DNA of 64,000 nucleotides. Source: Diphasiastrum complanatum. Its lineage: Eukaryota > Streptophyta > Lycopodiopsida > Lycopodiales > Lycopodiaceae. The stretch is taken from the NCBI GenBank assembly GCA_029204225.1, contig CM055109.1, positions 29,762,361-29,826,360 of the forward strand, in the 5' to 3' direction. A program made the translations under genes and the position numbers. The notes under the pieces are model-generated. The model saw nothing but the letters and a program-made list of their open reading frames with translations. It searched no databases and had not been told where the DNA came from. Shown piece by piece: positions 47,544-58,898 of the stretch; positions within the stretch are counted from its first letter, which is position 1; each line of letters opens with the position of its first letter.

Positions 47544-49950
47544 CCCTCTTAATCTGTATTCGTGAATGCCTTGATCTTCAGACTAAGCAAAACACAAAAC
47601 TTGTTGTGTGATTAGCACTTAATGCCTTTGTGAGTATATCTACAACCATGTCCTTAGTTCTACAGTACGTTAAGCTCACCTCCTTGTTGAGAACTTTGCC
47701 CCTGATGTAGTGATATCTTATTTCAATGGGCTTAGTCCTAGAGTGAAATCTAGGGTTGGCCGATAAGGCAATAGCACTCTGATTATTACAGAATGAAATT
47801 GTGAGGTTGTACTGATACAAATTAATGTCTGACAGTAAATTTCTCAACCAAAACGTTTCTTTAATAGATTGAGAAGCAACAATGTATTATGTTTTTATAG
47901 AAAAAAGAGTGATAGAGGTTTTCTTACGACTGTTCCATGAGATAGGACTGCCGTTGAAGAAGAATGTAAATTCAGATGTAGACTTACGATTGTCTACATC
48001 TCCTCCCCAGTTTGCATCAGAATATCCACTGAGCTGATGAAAGATTGTCATTGCTGACATCTCCATAGCAGATGCACTGGTCCATGGTAGCTCGAATATA
48101 CCTCATGACTCTTATGAGAGCCTTCCAATGGGTAATGCCAGGATTAGCCATATATTGGCTGAGTGAGCTTATAACAAAAGAGATGTCTGGTCTTGTACAG
48201 ACCATTGCATACATGAGAGATCCGAGTGTCGATCGATAATGATACTCTCTCATTTGCTCCTCTTTCTGCTTGGTCTAGCGACATTGGGCCTTTGAAAAAC
48301 GCAGGTCTGGATCCGTCGGTGAGTGAGCTAACTTACAATTTATTAGATTGTATCTATCAAGAACATTGTGAAGATACCTTTTTTGAGTGATGTAGATCAG
48401 TCGTCTCGCTCTGTCTCTGTGGATCTGAATGCTCAGACAGAAGTGAGCTTCATCCATATCAGTCATGTCGAACTCTGAAAACAACATCTGCTTAGAATCT
48501 TTAACCAAATTGGTATTGTTGCTGAAAAGCAACGTATCATCCATGTATAAGATGATAATAATGAAGGATTGTTGTACTGACTTGGAATAGACATTGCAAT
48601 CAGTAGTGCTTGGTTGGAATCCTTGTTCGATGAGGAATGTGTTGATCCTCTGAAACCAAGCTCTAGTAGACTGTTTCAAGTCGTAGAGTGCTTTATGGAA
48701 TTTAGAGACATGATTCTTCACATCTTCCAAAACGTATCCTTCAGGCTGGATCATATAGATATCTTCTTGTATAACTCCATTCATATAAGTTTTTTGTACA
48801 TCAAGTTAATGCACTTCGAGGTCAGCAGTTGTATCATAAGATAGGAGGGCTCGGATCGACGAATGCTTGAGTACTGGACTGAAAGTCTCGCTGCAGTTGA
48901 CATTGGGGATCTGAGTGAATCCTTGTGCTACCAGTCTTGTCTTCTTTTGATCAACTACTCCATTGGCATTGTATTTGATCTTGAAGATCCATTTGCAATC
49001 AATGATATTGCAGCCAATAGGAGCTTCAACTAGTGATCATGTCTGGTTCTTGATCATAGAGGAATAATCTCTTTCTATAGCGTCTCTCCAGAGATCAGAA
49101 TCTGGGTGGCTGAGTGCCTCTTCGACTGTTGTCAGTTATTGTATCAAGAGACATGCAGACTCAGAAGTATACCTTGTGGGCTGTGTGCGCACTCAACTTG
49201 ATCTTCTGGGAGGAATCGACTGATGAACCACTCCTGGGACTTGTTGTTGGGTAGCAGCAACAACTTCGTCTGATTCATTGTCAAGAAGTGGATTGACAAT
49301 AGACACACCTGAGATAGAAGCTCGGACAGTCGTGTCAATGGCAGATGATGAAGGTTCTCTTGGAGCAATATCCTTGTCTTTGATGTCGACAAACTGATCT
49401 TTGATAAATATTGTATCCTGGCTATACAATATTTTCTAGGTATTAGGATCATACAGCTTGTATGTATTATCAGATGAAGTAGATCCAATCAGAATGGTCT
49501 TGAGACCTTGGAAGTCAAATTTCTTTCTCGTGTCTTTTGGAATCTGTGCGTAGGCAATGCATCCAAACACTTTTAGATTCTTCACAGAAGGCTTAGAGCC
49601 TGTCCACACCTCTTGGGGTGTCTTGCCTAAGAGGGTCGTGGTTGAACATCTGTTCTAGACATAAGCTGCAGTGGAGACAACTTCGGCCCAAAATCTCTTG
49701 GGCAGCGATGCATGCGCTAGCATACATTTGGCTGATTCAACCAGGGTATGGTTCTTCCTCTCGGCTAAGCCATTAGCACAAGCGGTCGAACTGGTTGCAT
49801 TCAAGATGCTGACCCCTGTTATCGCTCCATGATGGCTTACTTTTGCGTGCCTACGGGCCGCGTGTGGGATCCCATCCCCACCGCCTAGCCACCTGCCATC
49901 ATTTCCCTTTGACCCCAGAAGGGCTGGTAACAGGGGACAATGGTACATTG
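47544..49950 (-). pseudogene. Ty1/Copia pol, copy A (5' truncated, integrase deleted)
   Basis: On the minus strand: a gag-pre-integrase scrap (SHHGAITGVSILNA, about 49840) joined to the integrase tail GLAERKNHTLVESAKCMLAH, so the core is deleted; linker 49488-49144 (YSQDTIFIKDQFVDIKDKD); RT with CKWIFKIKYNANG (about 48990), NGVIQEDIYMIQPEGYVLED, HKALYDLKQSTRAWFQRI and ILYMDDTLLFSNN (YMDD), 48784-48275; TRPDISFVISSLSQYM (48200); and RNase H C-terminus SFCNNQSAIALSANP, YHYIRGKVLNKEVSLTYC (47847-47578). Several stops and frameshifts. Confidence 0.85.
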
Positions 49951-49990
49951 TCTACAATGAGCTTATATGTGGGTTCTCTCCTCATTTTGC

Positions 49991-50660
49991 TTATGAGACG
50001 AATGCACTATTTTTTGTGCCTTTTTGGACGCAGCCGCTTTGTGCGTGGCTTGCATCCTCCAACACGGGAACATCGAGTAGAGTTAATGGATTAATAGGAG
50101 ATGCAGATGGAAGAGAGTTAGAGAGGATTATAGAACGAGGGAGAGTTTTTTGATAATCTGAAGCCATAGAATTTTCAGCTTCAACCCCTATATCAGTATC
50201 TACTTCATCTACATCATCTGGAGTAGATGCAAATGCTTCAATCATGGGAACAGCAGAAGATCCAACAAACGTATCATCTGGTATATAAAAGACAAACGCC
50301 ATACCTTTGATTAGAAGGCGACATTTTTTTGTGTGGATATCAATATATATTTCTCTTAAAAATTTCATGCAAGTTTGCGTACTTTCTATCATGTTTGTGT
50401 TTAGAGGACAATTGGGAATGTACAAGGTTATTAAAATGAACGAAACAAAAACTATCTATATCCTTAATAGGAGTACTAATAATCTGAGAAAAATTATCAA
50501 GAAGAGCAACTAAATTAAAACGATTTTCATAAACTAGCTTATCGATATCAAAAGGAGCAAAAAAAATACTTGAAAAATACTCTAATATATCTGATGGAAT
50601 GTCACTAGCATTCAAAAAATCTAGAAGTTTGTTTTCTGAGGACCTTGAGGAACTAGCCAT
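49991..50660 (-). pseudogene. Unrecognised protein, one frameshift
   Basis: ATG at 50660 opens MASSSRSSENKLLDFLNASD, then FFAPFDIDKLVYENRFNLVA and HKHDRKYANLHEIFKRNIY, stopping at about 50340. The overlapping frame continues at once as DIHTKKCRLLIKGMAFVFYI and DVDEVDTDIGVEAENSMASD and ends at 49991, so a single frameshift near 50345-50390 splits one protein of about 215 residues. A minus-strand TATA-like box (CTATAAATATGAG, 50978-50966) lies about 310 bp upstream, with a palindrome array between. No family recognised. Confidence 0.45.
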
Positions 50661-50669
50661 ATTGAACCT

Positions 50670-52077
50670 GATATTGGTTTAACGCGGCTGAATGATTCCA
50701 GTCGGGTACTTTTGAACAAGGCGCGCGTTGATTCAATATTTCGTTGGAAGGACTGGTATCGCTTCATCGCGCGTGAATGATTACGATCGGGATTTCTAGA
50801 ACAAGGTGCGCGTTGATTCGATATTCCATATGAAAAAGCTGATATTGCATTAGCGTGTGAGAATGAGAAATAAGTGGACGTAAAATGAAGAGAGAAGGCC
50901 AGAGAACAAAATAACAATGAAGTCATAAAAAAAAAGATCATGATATCTCAATAAATCAGGTGGTGCTCATATTTATAGCCCTTTCTTGTTAATCATAGAC
51001 ATACATTTGTCCACCAATCATTTATCCACCAATCAGAGAGATATACCATTGTATCTGCATTGCAATACCATAAAAAGTCTATCACTAGCATGTCCGAATA
51101 ATCAAAGGCATGTCCGAGTATTTATGAATATTTATTAGCCAAATAATCATTAGCCGTAATCCGTGCACGAGTTCAAAAACGTTCATGAGGGTCATAATTT
51201 GTCTCTCCCTCGCCCAATTTAAGCACAAACAAGATAACAACAAAATTTACGCAATGACTCATTTAGAACGGATTCAAAAGGAAGATCATTTAGCCGATAT
51301 CGATTAGGCACGCGAGAGTGACTGGACTGGGAGGCGCTCCAACGAGGAGGCGCGTTGAACTAATATTGCACTATATTATGTATGATCAAAGCTTGCTTTG
51401 GTAGTTTCAAAATACAGACTAAAGCTACGAAGATACTACCAAAGCAAGCTTTGATCATTCACAGTGCCGTCCAATAACTTCACTGGAGGACACTTCAACT
51501 AGGGCCACTTTGGTATCGGTTCAGCGCGCCGACCATTTTCCAGTTGTTTGGCACGCGTCGATTTGCTATTGGGCCTGAAGAAGGATGTCGAAGTCAGAAG
51601 AAATTTTGAAGAAAAAATATCAAAATTCTTCTAATTTGGCAGAGCTACATTTGTCATGAAATCAATTGTAGTCTGGTTCAATTAAATGTCTTTTAATTAT
51701 TGTAGCTTTCCCATACTAGTTCATAATTACCCTCATAATTAGCTTTATAGATCAATAATACGTGATGATCGAGGACATTAACTAATGATTTGATTTTGAA
51801 TATTATAGAAAATTTTGAATTTATTGATCTCAGTAAAGCGTGCATCGATATTTGCAACCACCACCACAACAATCATTAGGGATTTTGGCACTATATAATC
51901 AACTGCACGATGCTTAAAAATTTTTGCTTTCAGTTTGTGATCATCTGTATTTGTATGAGGTATCGGTTCAGAGCACCCGACGGAACTGCTCAACTTCTCT
52001 TCCAGACTCTCTCGCACCCATCCACTATCGGCTGCAATCTAGACTTCTATTCCCGATATCGGTTCGACGCGACCGAC
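50670..52077. repeat. Array of imperfect palindromes (GRTATCGGTTYAGCGCG family)
   Basis: Left arms like GATATTGGTTTAACGCGG pair with right arms like GGCGCGCGTTGATTCAATAT. Paired units: 50670-50740, 50756-50824, 51296-51367 and 51512-51569. Single left arms lie at 50841-50865, 51959-51980 and 52054-52077. The first two units are in tandem with a period of about 86 bp. Confidence 0.75.
51382..51458. repeat. Perfect 24 bp stem hairpin
   Basis: 51382-51405 (starting ATGATCAAAGCTTGCTTTGG) is exactly reverse-complementary to 51435-51458, with a 29-base loop. It sits between two units of the palindrome array. It could be a small RNA hairpin, a transposon end pair or a recent inversion product. Confidence 0.85.
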
Positions 52078-52102
52078 CTGCATTCTGATTCTGGGGCCTC
52101 TA

Positions 52103-52772
52103 TGTGAGAAACTGGCAAAAATCTAGCTTGCTATTTTTATGCTAAAAGTTTGTGAGTGAATCTCACATGTGTGGAGGATGTTCCCACATGTGGATAATTG
52201 TAAAATAAATTAGAAATGTTGTCATAGGAGTCTCATAAAGTTTTATGGTCAAGCATCTTTATGTAGAATATTGATAGGATCAAAAATTGGCATAGATGGC
52301 AAATTGGTCAAATTCACATGTATTGACTCTATTGAGCCAAAGTAGCGTATGAGGTGAAACTCGTGCCAAATAGGTTGTTGACAAGTGTATTTAGTTAGTT
52401 TGATGTGTGACAAGTCAAAGTTCAAGAGGTCCAATAGAATTTAGAGGTGGAAGCATCAATGGTCCAATAGGATTTGAGATAGGCTTGTGAATGGACCGAT
52501 AGAATTTAGAGGTGGATGCATCAATGGTCCAATAGGATTAAGAGGTTGTAAATATGAGGTCCAATCATGTTTGAGTTAGAATTAGCTTGTGGATCTACTA
52601 GTATCATTGTACTTCTCCCTATGCTAATTGATTTTTAGATCAAGTGAGATTTTGGATAAAAGTGTTTTCTAGCATTCTCTTTCTACCCAAGAGCCATTGG
52701 TAGGATTCTCTCTCTACTCGAGGAGAGAAGCTTGTTTTTACTTGGTTTTATTACGGAACACTTTCCCCCACA
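52103..52772. mobile_element. Truncated LTR related to 26768-27587
   Basis: Starts TGTGAGAAACTGGC and matches the solo LTR at 26768 through cacatgtgtggaggatgt, the gtccaatag repeats and the words cgaggagagaagcttg. It stops at about 52772, losing the last 150 bp or so of the family LTR, where Copia B leader DNA takes over. Confidence 0.75.
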
Positions 52773-52784
52773 TGAAATTTTTTT

Positions 52785-53275
52785 TTGTTTCTAATGCCAA
52801 AGCTTTGCTAGCTTTCAATTTTGAACCTTTGACAAAAGGCGACACGACATGACATGACACATCATGACATGTAATCAGTTGTGCTACACGAACAACCAAG
52901 AAGATCATCCATTTCGTTTTGTCCTGTTTCGTTTTGTCTCGTCTCGTCTCGTTACAGAGCTTGATTGATCTTGTCGCAAATTATTTTGCTTCTTTTCATG
53001 TCGTTTCGTGATCTCTTTGCTTCCAGCATAAATCAATGTTAGAGCTTATTTAAGTTTTGCTTCACTTCATTTTGTTTTCTTCCAAATTTCGTCTCGTCTC
53101 ATTTCGTTTCGTTGTGTTACAGAGCCTGATTGATCCAACTCGAACAAAAATAATTCGAGTGTGGCGAAAAGTTTCGCGAATTGTTCGTGATTTAATTTTA
53201 TCAGTTTGTCACCAGAGTTTTTGCTAGAATTTGCATTTTCTGAGTGCATTTTATTCAGCATCAGTGGTCAGAGCC
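52785..53275 (+). mobile_element. Copia copy B 5' LTR end and primer-binding region
   Basis: Rich in the repeated word tttcgttttgtctcgtctcg. It ends with ttcagca followed by tcagtggtcagagcc (about 53258-53275), which resembles the tRNA-Met-complementary primer site of Copia elements. The upstream edge is unclear. Confidence 0.5.
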
Positions 53276-53360
53276 AACCTTGTCATAATCTGACATAGCC
53301 AAAAGGATATCAGATCCAAGAGGCTAAAACATTCAAACAATCAACCATCAACAAGTGTAC

Positions 53361-55420
53361 ATGAAAACAGAAGCAACGGCTTCAATTAGCAGCATACAGT
53401 CCAAGATCTGTACAGTTTTGGATTCGTCAGGATCTAACTTTCTAGCATGGAAAGTGAAGACCTCGTTGATACTAAAGGGTGAAGGTATATTCCCCTGGGT
53501 GGATGGCCTAGAGGAGATGCCTACGACAACAGGCAAAGAGCTATGCAAATGGAGGGAGGAAAATGACAAGGAAGTAGCCTTGCTATCATCATCCATCGAG
53601 AATAGTCTCACACTTGACCTGGCCACACTCTCCAAAGCAAAGAAGATGTGGGATACACTGCTCATGAGATCTCAAATAAAATCACGCAGTCAAATAATGA
53701 TGTTGGAAGATCAGCTGACAAATCTGCAGTGGGATGACAAAGATCTCACTTCTTTTGTAAGAAAGATGAAAGATCTATTCCTATCCCTACACAATTTTGG
53801 AGCAAAAAATGCAGTGTCAATAGAGAAGCAGCTCATCTATCTATTGAGAGCCTTACCTAGATTTTTCCAGACAATCAGAATCCTGCTTGCAAAAGATACC
53901 CTCGAAAAGGCAATTGTCGAGATTCGAGAGAAAGTCAAGGCTAGAGAACACCTTGATCACAAAAATGCTTATGACCAAGCCTTCTACAGCAACAAAGAAA
54001 AGACAAAGAAACAATTCAAGCCTGAGAGAGAGTCAAATCAAAGGCAAGATCATGATCAGCAAGCAAAGGGGACCAGCAAAGGCAAGTGGAAGAACAAAGG
54101 GAGGTCGAAACAACAAGGTGGAGAAAAGAAGACTTGCGTGAGATGCAGACGAGATCGGCACACATTCGATACGTGCTGGCTCAATCCAAAAATTGAGTGT
54201 ATCCACTGCGATAAGAAGGGTCATGAAGCCACGGACTATCGCCTGAACCCAAGGAACAAATCAGCACAGAACAGACAGGAGAACAACAATAGTTCATCCT
54301 ATGTCGAGGAGCAGAGAGCTTGAAACTGGACGAAGAGAGATCGAACAAAAATTGTTTGACCGCCTACATTTGTGCAAACATGTGTGCAGTGTCAACATTT
54401 GACGCACAAGAGGTGATTCTAGATTCAGGAGCTACCCCACACTTCATCACATCAAGATGAATTATGTCTGAATTTTGAAGTGTTGATCCATCAAGATTCA
54501 TTGTTCTTGGAGATGGATTCAAACATCAACTGAACGGTATTGGTTCACTGTGGCTCAACACGAATGGCAGAGACAGACGACTCGAAGATGTTTTGTTCGT
54601 GCCTACACTGCAACAGGACTTGCTTTCTGTGGCAAAAATAGCTGATGCAGGGATGTGTGTGACGTTCTCGGACGAAGCATGCAATGTTATTGATGCCAGT
54701 GCCAGTACCCTGATCACTCAAGGCAGAAGAAAAAGTAATTTATATTACCTGAAGGTATGCCTGTCTGCAAATCAAGTGCATCAGACTCATGATGATTCGT
54801 CAGACACTCTGTGACACATGAGACTATGCCATATGAACTCAATGGCACTTTACCAAGCAAGCCATCATGGAGCAATAACAGGGGTCAACATCTCGAATGC
54901 GAACAATTCGGCCACCTATGATGCATGTCTGAAGGGTAAGATGTCACGCACTCCATTTGTCAAAGACTCCTACAGAACAACCAAGATTCTGGAGTTAGTG
55001 CATTCTGACATTTGTGGGTCATTCAATGTGATCTCGGTAGGAGGCTCAAAATATTACATTACCTTCATTGATGATTATAGTAAATTTGCTAGAGTCTATT
55101 TTATTCAGAATAAGTCAAAAGCATTTGATAAATTCACAGAGTATGTGAATTAGACAGAGAGATGCATTGGCAACAAAGTGAAGCAAATCAGTACAGATCG
55201 AGGTCATCTCGAATCACTTCACTAACTTCTGCAATGATCGTGGTATCATTCACAAAAGGACTACAGCTTACACACCGTAGTACAACAGTGTTGCAGAATG
55301 AAATAATAGAACTCTGATGGAAGCTGCCAGATGCATGATGGCTTACTCGAAAGCTCCAAGAGTATTGTGGGTGAAGCTACAGCTACATATATTCAAAACA
55401 GGACATGGAAGTCTGGTGTC
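53361..55420 (+). pseudogene. Ty1/Copia gag, protease and integrase, copy B
   Basis: Gag (53361-54323, one open frame): SSGSNFLAWKVKTSLILKGE, SLTLDLATLSKAKKMWDTLL and knuckles CVRCRRDRHTFDTC and CIHCDKKGHEATDY (final Cys lost). Protease LDSGATPHFIT (about 54418). Gag-pre-integrase MRLCHMNSMALYQASHHGAI (54818). Integrase core HSDICGSFNV, ITFIDDYSKFARVYF and QISTDRG up to about 55200. Four or more stops. The frame then reaches IFKTGHGSLVS, where gypsy sequence takes over at about 55424. Confidence 0.88.
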
Positions 55421-55423
55421 TGA

Positions 55424-56234
55424 GAAAATGGCGAGAGCTGAAGCTTTCAGCTTCTTGGATGGATTCAGCGGTTATTTCCTTGTTCAAATAGCCCTTGAGG
55501 ATAAACATAAAACGACCTTTGCCACAGAGAATGAGGTTTATGCTTATAATTTCATGCCTTTTGGCTTATGCAACGCCCCTTCAACTTTCCAGAGGGTTAT
55601 GCAACTGGCCTTCCAAGACCTGTTACATCGGATTGTGGAGATTTATCTCGACGATCTAGGTGTACATTCCTCAGCAGCTACGCACCTTGACGCACTGGAG
55701 AAAATCTTCATTTGTTGTCGTAGATTTGGGATCTCACTAAACCCTGATAAATGCCAAATATGGGTCACCCATGAGGTCGTACTCGGGCATATAATTTCAA
55801 AGGATGGTATTTCTACCGACCCGTAAAAAATCAAGGTTATAGTTGAAATGCCCTTACCTGCTATAGTTAAGGAGGTTTACGTCCTCCTCGATCATACAAA
55901 TTATTATCGCATCTTTATAATCAACTATGTTGGTAAGGCACGCCTCGTTTATTTAGTTGTGGTAGATTCTCGCTGGACTGAAGATCGAATTAAAGTCTTT
56001 GAGGAGTTGAAAACAACCCTTACAACGGCTCCCATACTCCGCTCGCCAGATTACACGAAAGAGTTCCATGTGCATACTGATGCAAGTAAGTATGCCATTG
56101 GAGGTCTTCTTGCACAACCGGACGAGTATGGCAAAGACTTTCCAATACGTTTCTTGAGCAGGCAACTAGTGCTTGCTGAAGTAAACTATACAACCATCGA
56201 GAGAGAAGCATTGGCGATGGTCTATGTTGTATTT
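55424..56234 (+). pseudogene. Gypsy RT/RNase H patch inside Copia copy B
   Basis: FSFLDGFSGYFLVQIALEDK (first catalytic Asp), MPFGLCNAPSTFQRVM, IVEIYLDDLGVHS (YLDD), FGISLNPDKCQIWV, LGHIISKDGIS, one stop, the connection, then HTDASKYAIGGLLAQPDEYG and YTTIEREALAMVYVV. Open over most of its length and better preserved than its Copia flanks. Copia linker (FSQDTIFIEDQF) resumes directly at 56234. Confidence 0.88.
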
Positions 56235-56786
56235 TGTTTAGCCAAGATACAATCTTTATCGAGGATCAGTTCATCAACATAAAAGGCAAATGCATTGTTC
56301 CAAGAGAAGCTTCAACACCTGTCATTGACATGCCAGTTCGAGCTTTAGGCCCAAGCATGTCCATCGTCGATCCACTATACGACAACGAGTCAGATAAAGA
56401 TGTTGTTGCTACCAGCAACAAGTCCCATGAATAGTTCATTAGTCAATTCCTCCAAGAAGATCAAGCCGAGTGCGCACAAAGGTATACTCCTGAGTCTACC
56501 CGTTTTTTTATACAAAAATCGACGACAATCGAAGAAGAACTTAGCCAACCAGATTCTGATCTCTGGAGAGAAGCCATGGATAGGGAATATTCCTCTCTAA
56601 TCAAGAACTAGATGTGGTCATTAGTCGAAGCTCCTATTGGCTGCAATATCATCAATTGCAAATGGATCTTTAAGATCAACTACAATGCCAATGGAACAAT
56701 TAATCAAAGGAAGGCAAGACTGGTAGCACGAGGATTCACTCAGATCCCCAACATTGACTACAATGAGACTTTCAGTCCTATAGTCG
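56235..56786 (+). pseudogene. Copia copy B pol linker and RT start
   Basis: Linker IFIEDQFINIKGKCIVPREA, then [60 protein letters not shown] and TFSPIV, where a foreign LTR begins. Confidence 0.85.
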
Positions 56787-57836
56787 ATGTTGAAAATTAA
56801 GCCCACACTTGTCTCCTTGGTGAACCATAACTTAGACAGCCAAATACTTGAAGAACGTCTACAACAGACTTCCGGCTGATCGCCAACAAAGGATAACCAA
56901 TCCCATTATAATTTTAAGTTCAGATGTTAAGTTTAATAACTTGAAGTCATTGAAGACTTGGCCATCTTCAAGGACTTCCACAAAACTTGCATTTAGAACA
57001 AGTCTGCGCATTTACATTATTTTTTGAACGGTCTGCAAAAAAATACACTAAGTGTCGCAGTTCGCATTTTTTGCACTTTCTCGAAAACTGCAACACTTAC
57101 CTTGGACTTCTTCCGTATTTTGGAGAAGTCAACTTGTTCACGGTTCATCAGTTTAACTATTTTTCAAACACCTTCGTCCCTTTTTTGCATTTTCCGAAAA
57201 ATACGAAGAGAGAGAAAATTCCAAGAGGTCCTCTATCTTTAAGAGTTAAACTGTTAAAGACACCTTCACCAACTTTTTAAAGGCACCTTTGACTTGTTTC
57301 AAGGGCACCTTCGGCTTTCTTGAAAAGAGCAAAAGAGTTGAACTGTTAAAGAGATCTTCGCCAACTTTTTAAGGGCACCTTCAACTTTCTAAGGGCACCT
57401 TAAACTTATTTAGGACACCTTCGGCTTTTTCGCAAAAACCTAAAGAGAGAGAAAAATGTCGAAGGTCATCTAAGGTGAACGACGAACATTCCCAGCCACT
57501 TCCCGTGAAATGCGAAGTGAGAGATTTTGCGACGTCCTCATCCGCGTCAATGATACTGACTTGTTTTCTATATACACTATGTATAGTTGTCATAGAAGCC
57601 ATATACTTCCAAGTACAATGGCTTTTCCAATTAGGTGACAAACATTCAATGTAATTAATACACGGATGAGATCTATAAATAGATCATCCAAGCACAGATT
57701 AGTAGTTGTTTTGTCCATGAGACATATTATTTGAGCCTCCCAATTACGCCATCAATTTTTGGTTGTAATTGCTATTTTTATTGTGCTTCAGTGTAATATA
57801 ACAGCAGCACGTTTTTATCTGTGTACAACTCATTGA
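56787..57836 (+). mobile_element. LTR of a second Copia family inside copy B
   Basis: Begins TGTTGAAAATTAAGCCC, ends near GTGTACAACTCA, and matches 62852-63467 over its first 600 bp (ccttggtgaaNcataactta, gacttggccatcttcaagga). It lies in copy B RT, but about 90 codons of RT (around the FLNG...IYG blocks) are missing between the flanks, so the insertion came with, or was followed by, a deletion. No target duplication visible. Confidence 0.7.
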
Positions 57837-58890
57837 ACAAGGTTTCCAACCAAGCACTGCTGATTGCAACGTCTATTCCAAGTCAGTGTAGCAATCCTTC
57901 ATTATCATCACCTTATACATGGATGATACGTTGCTCTTCAGCAACAATACTAATTTGGTAAAGGATTCTAAGCAGATATTGTTTTCAAAGTTCAACATGA
58001 TTGATCTACACAAATCTCACTTCTGTCTGGGCATTCAGATCGATAAAGATTGAGCGAGATGACTGATCTACATCACTCAACAAAAATATCTTCAAAATGT
58101 TCTTAACAGATACAATCTAATAAATTGTAAGTTATCTCACTCTTCGATGGATCCAGGCCTGCATTTGTCAAAGGACCAATGTCTTCAGACCAAGTAGGAA
58201 GAGGAACAGATGAGAGAGTATCCTCATCAATCGATACTTGGATCTCTCATATAAGCAATGTTCTGTACAAGACCAGATATCTCTTTTGCAATAAGCTCAC
58301 TCAGCCAATATATGGCTAATCCTGGCATTACCCATTGGACTCATGAAATATATTCCAGCTACCATGGACCAGTGCATCTGCTATGGAGATGTCAGCAACA
58401 ACAATCTTCATCAGCTCAATGGATATTATGATGCAAGATGGGGAGGAGATGTAAACAATCATAAGTCCACATCGGAATTTACATTTTTCTTCAATGGTGG
58501 TCCTATCTCATAGAACAGTCGTAAGCAAACCTCTATCACACTTTCTTCTACAGAAGCAGAATACATTGTTGTTTCTCAATCTATTAAGGAAGTGTTTTGG
58601 TTGAAAAATTTACTGTCAGACATTTATTTGTATCAGTACAACCCCACAATTTTATTCTGTAATAATCAGAGTGCTATTGCCTTATCGGCCAACCCTAGAT
58701 TGAGTAAGCACATTGAAATCAGATATCACTACATCAGGGGCAAGGTTCTCAACAAGGAGTTGAGCTTAACGTACTGCAGAACGCAGGACATGGTTGCAGA
58801 TATATTCATGAAGGCACTAAGTGTTAATGCACATGACAAATTTTGTGCATTGCTTAGTCTGAAGATCAAGACATTCATGGATCCAGATTA
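57837..58890 (+). pseudogene. Copia copy B RT end and RNase H
   Basis: EQGFQPS then TADCNVYSKS; TLYMDDTLLFSNNTNLVKDS (YMDD); TRPDISFAISSLSQYMANPG; broken central part; then 58592-58890 with NLLSDIYLYQYNPTILFCNN, QSAIALSANP and HYIRGKVLNKELSLTYCRTQ. Same order and spacing as copy A. Confidence 0.85.
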
Positions 58891-58898
58891 AGGAGGGG

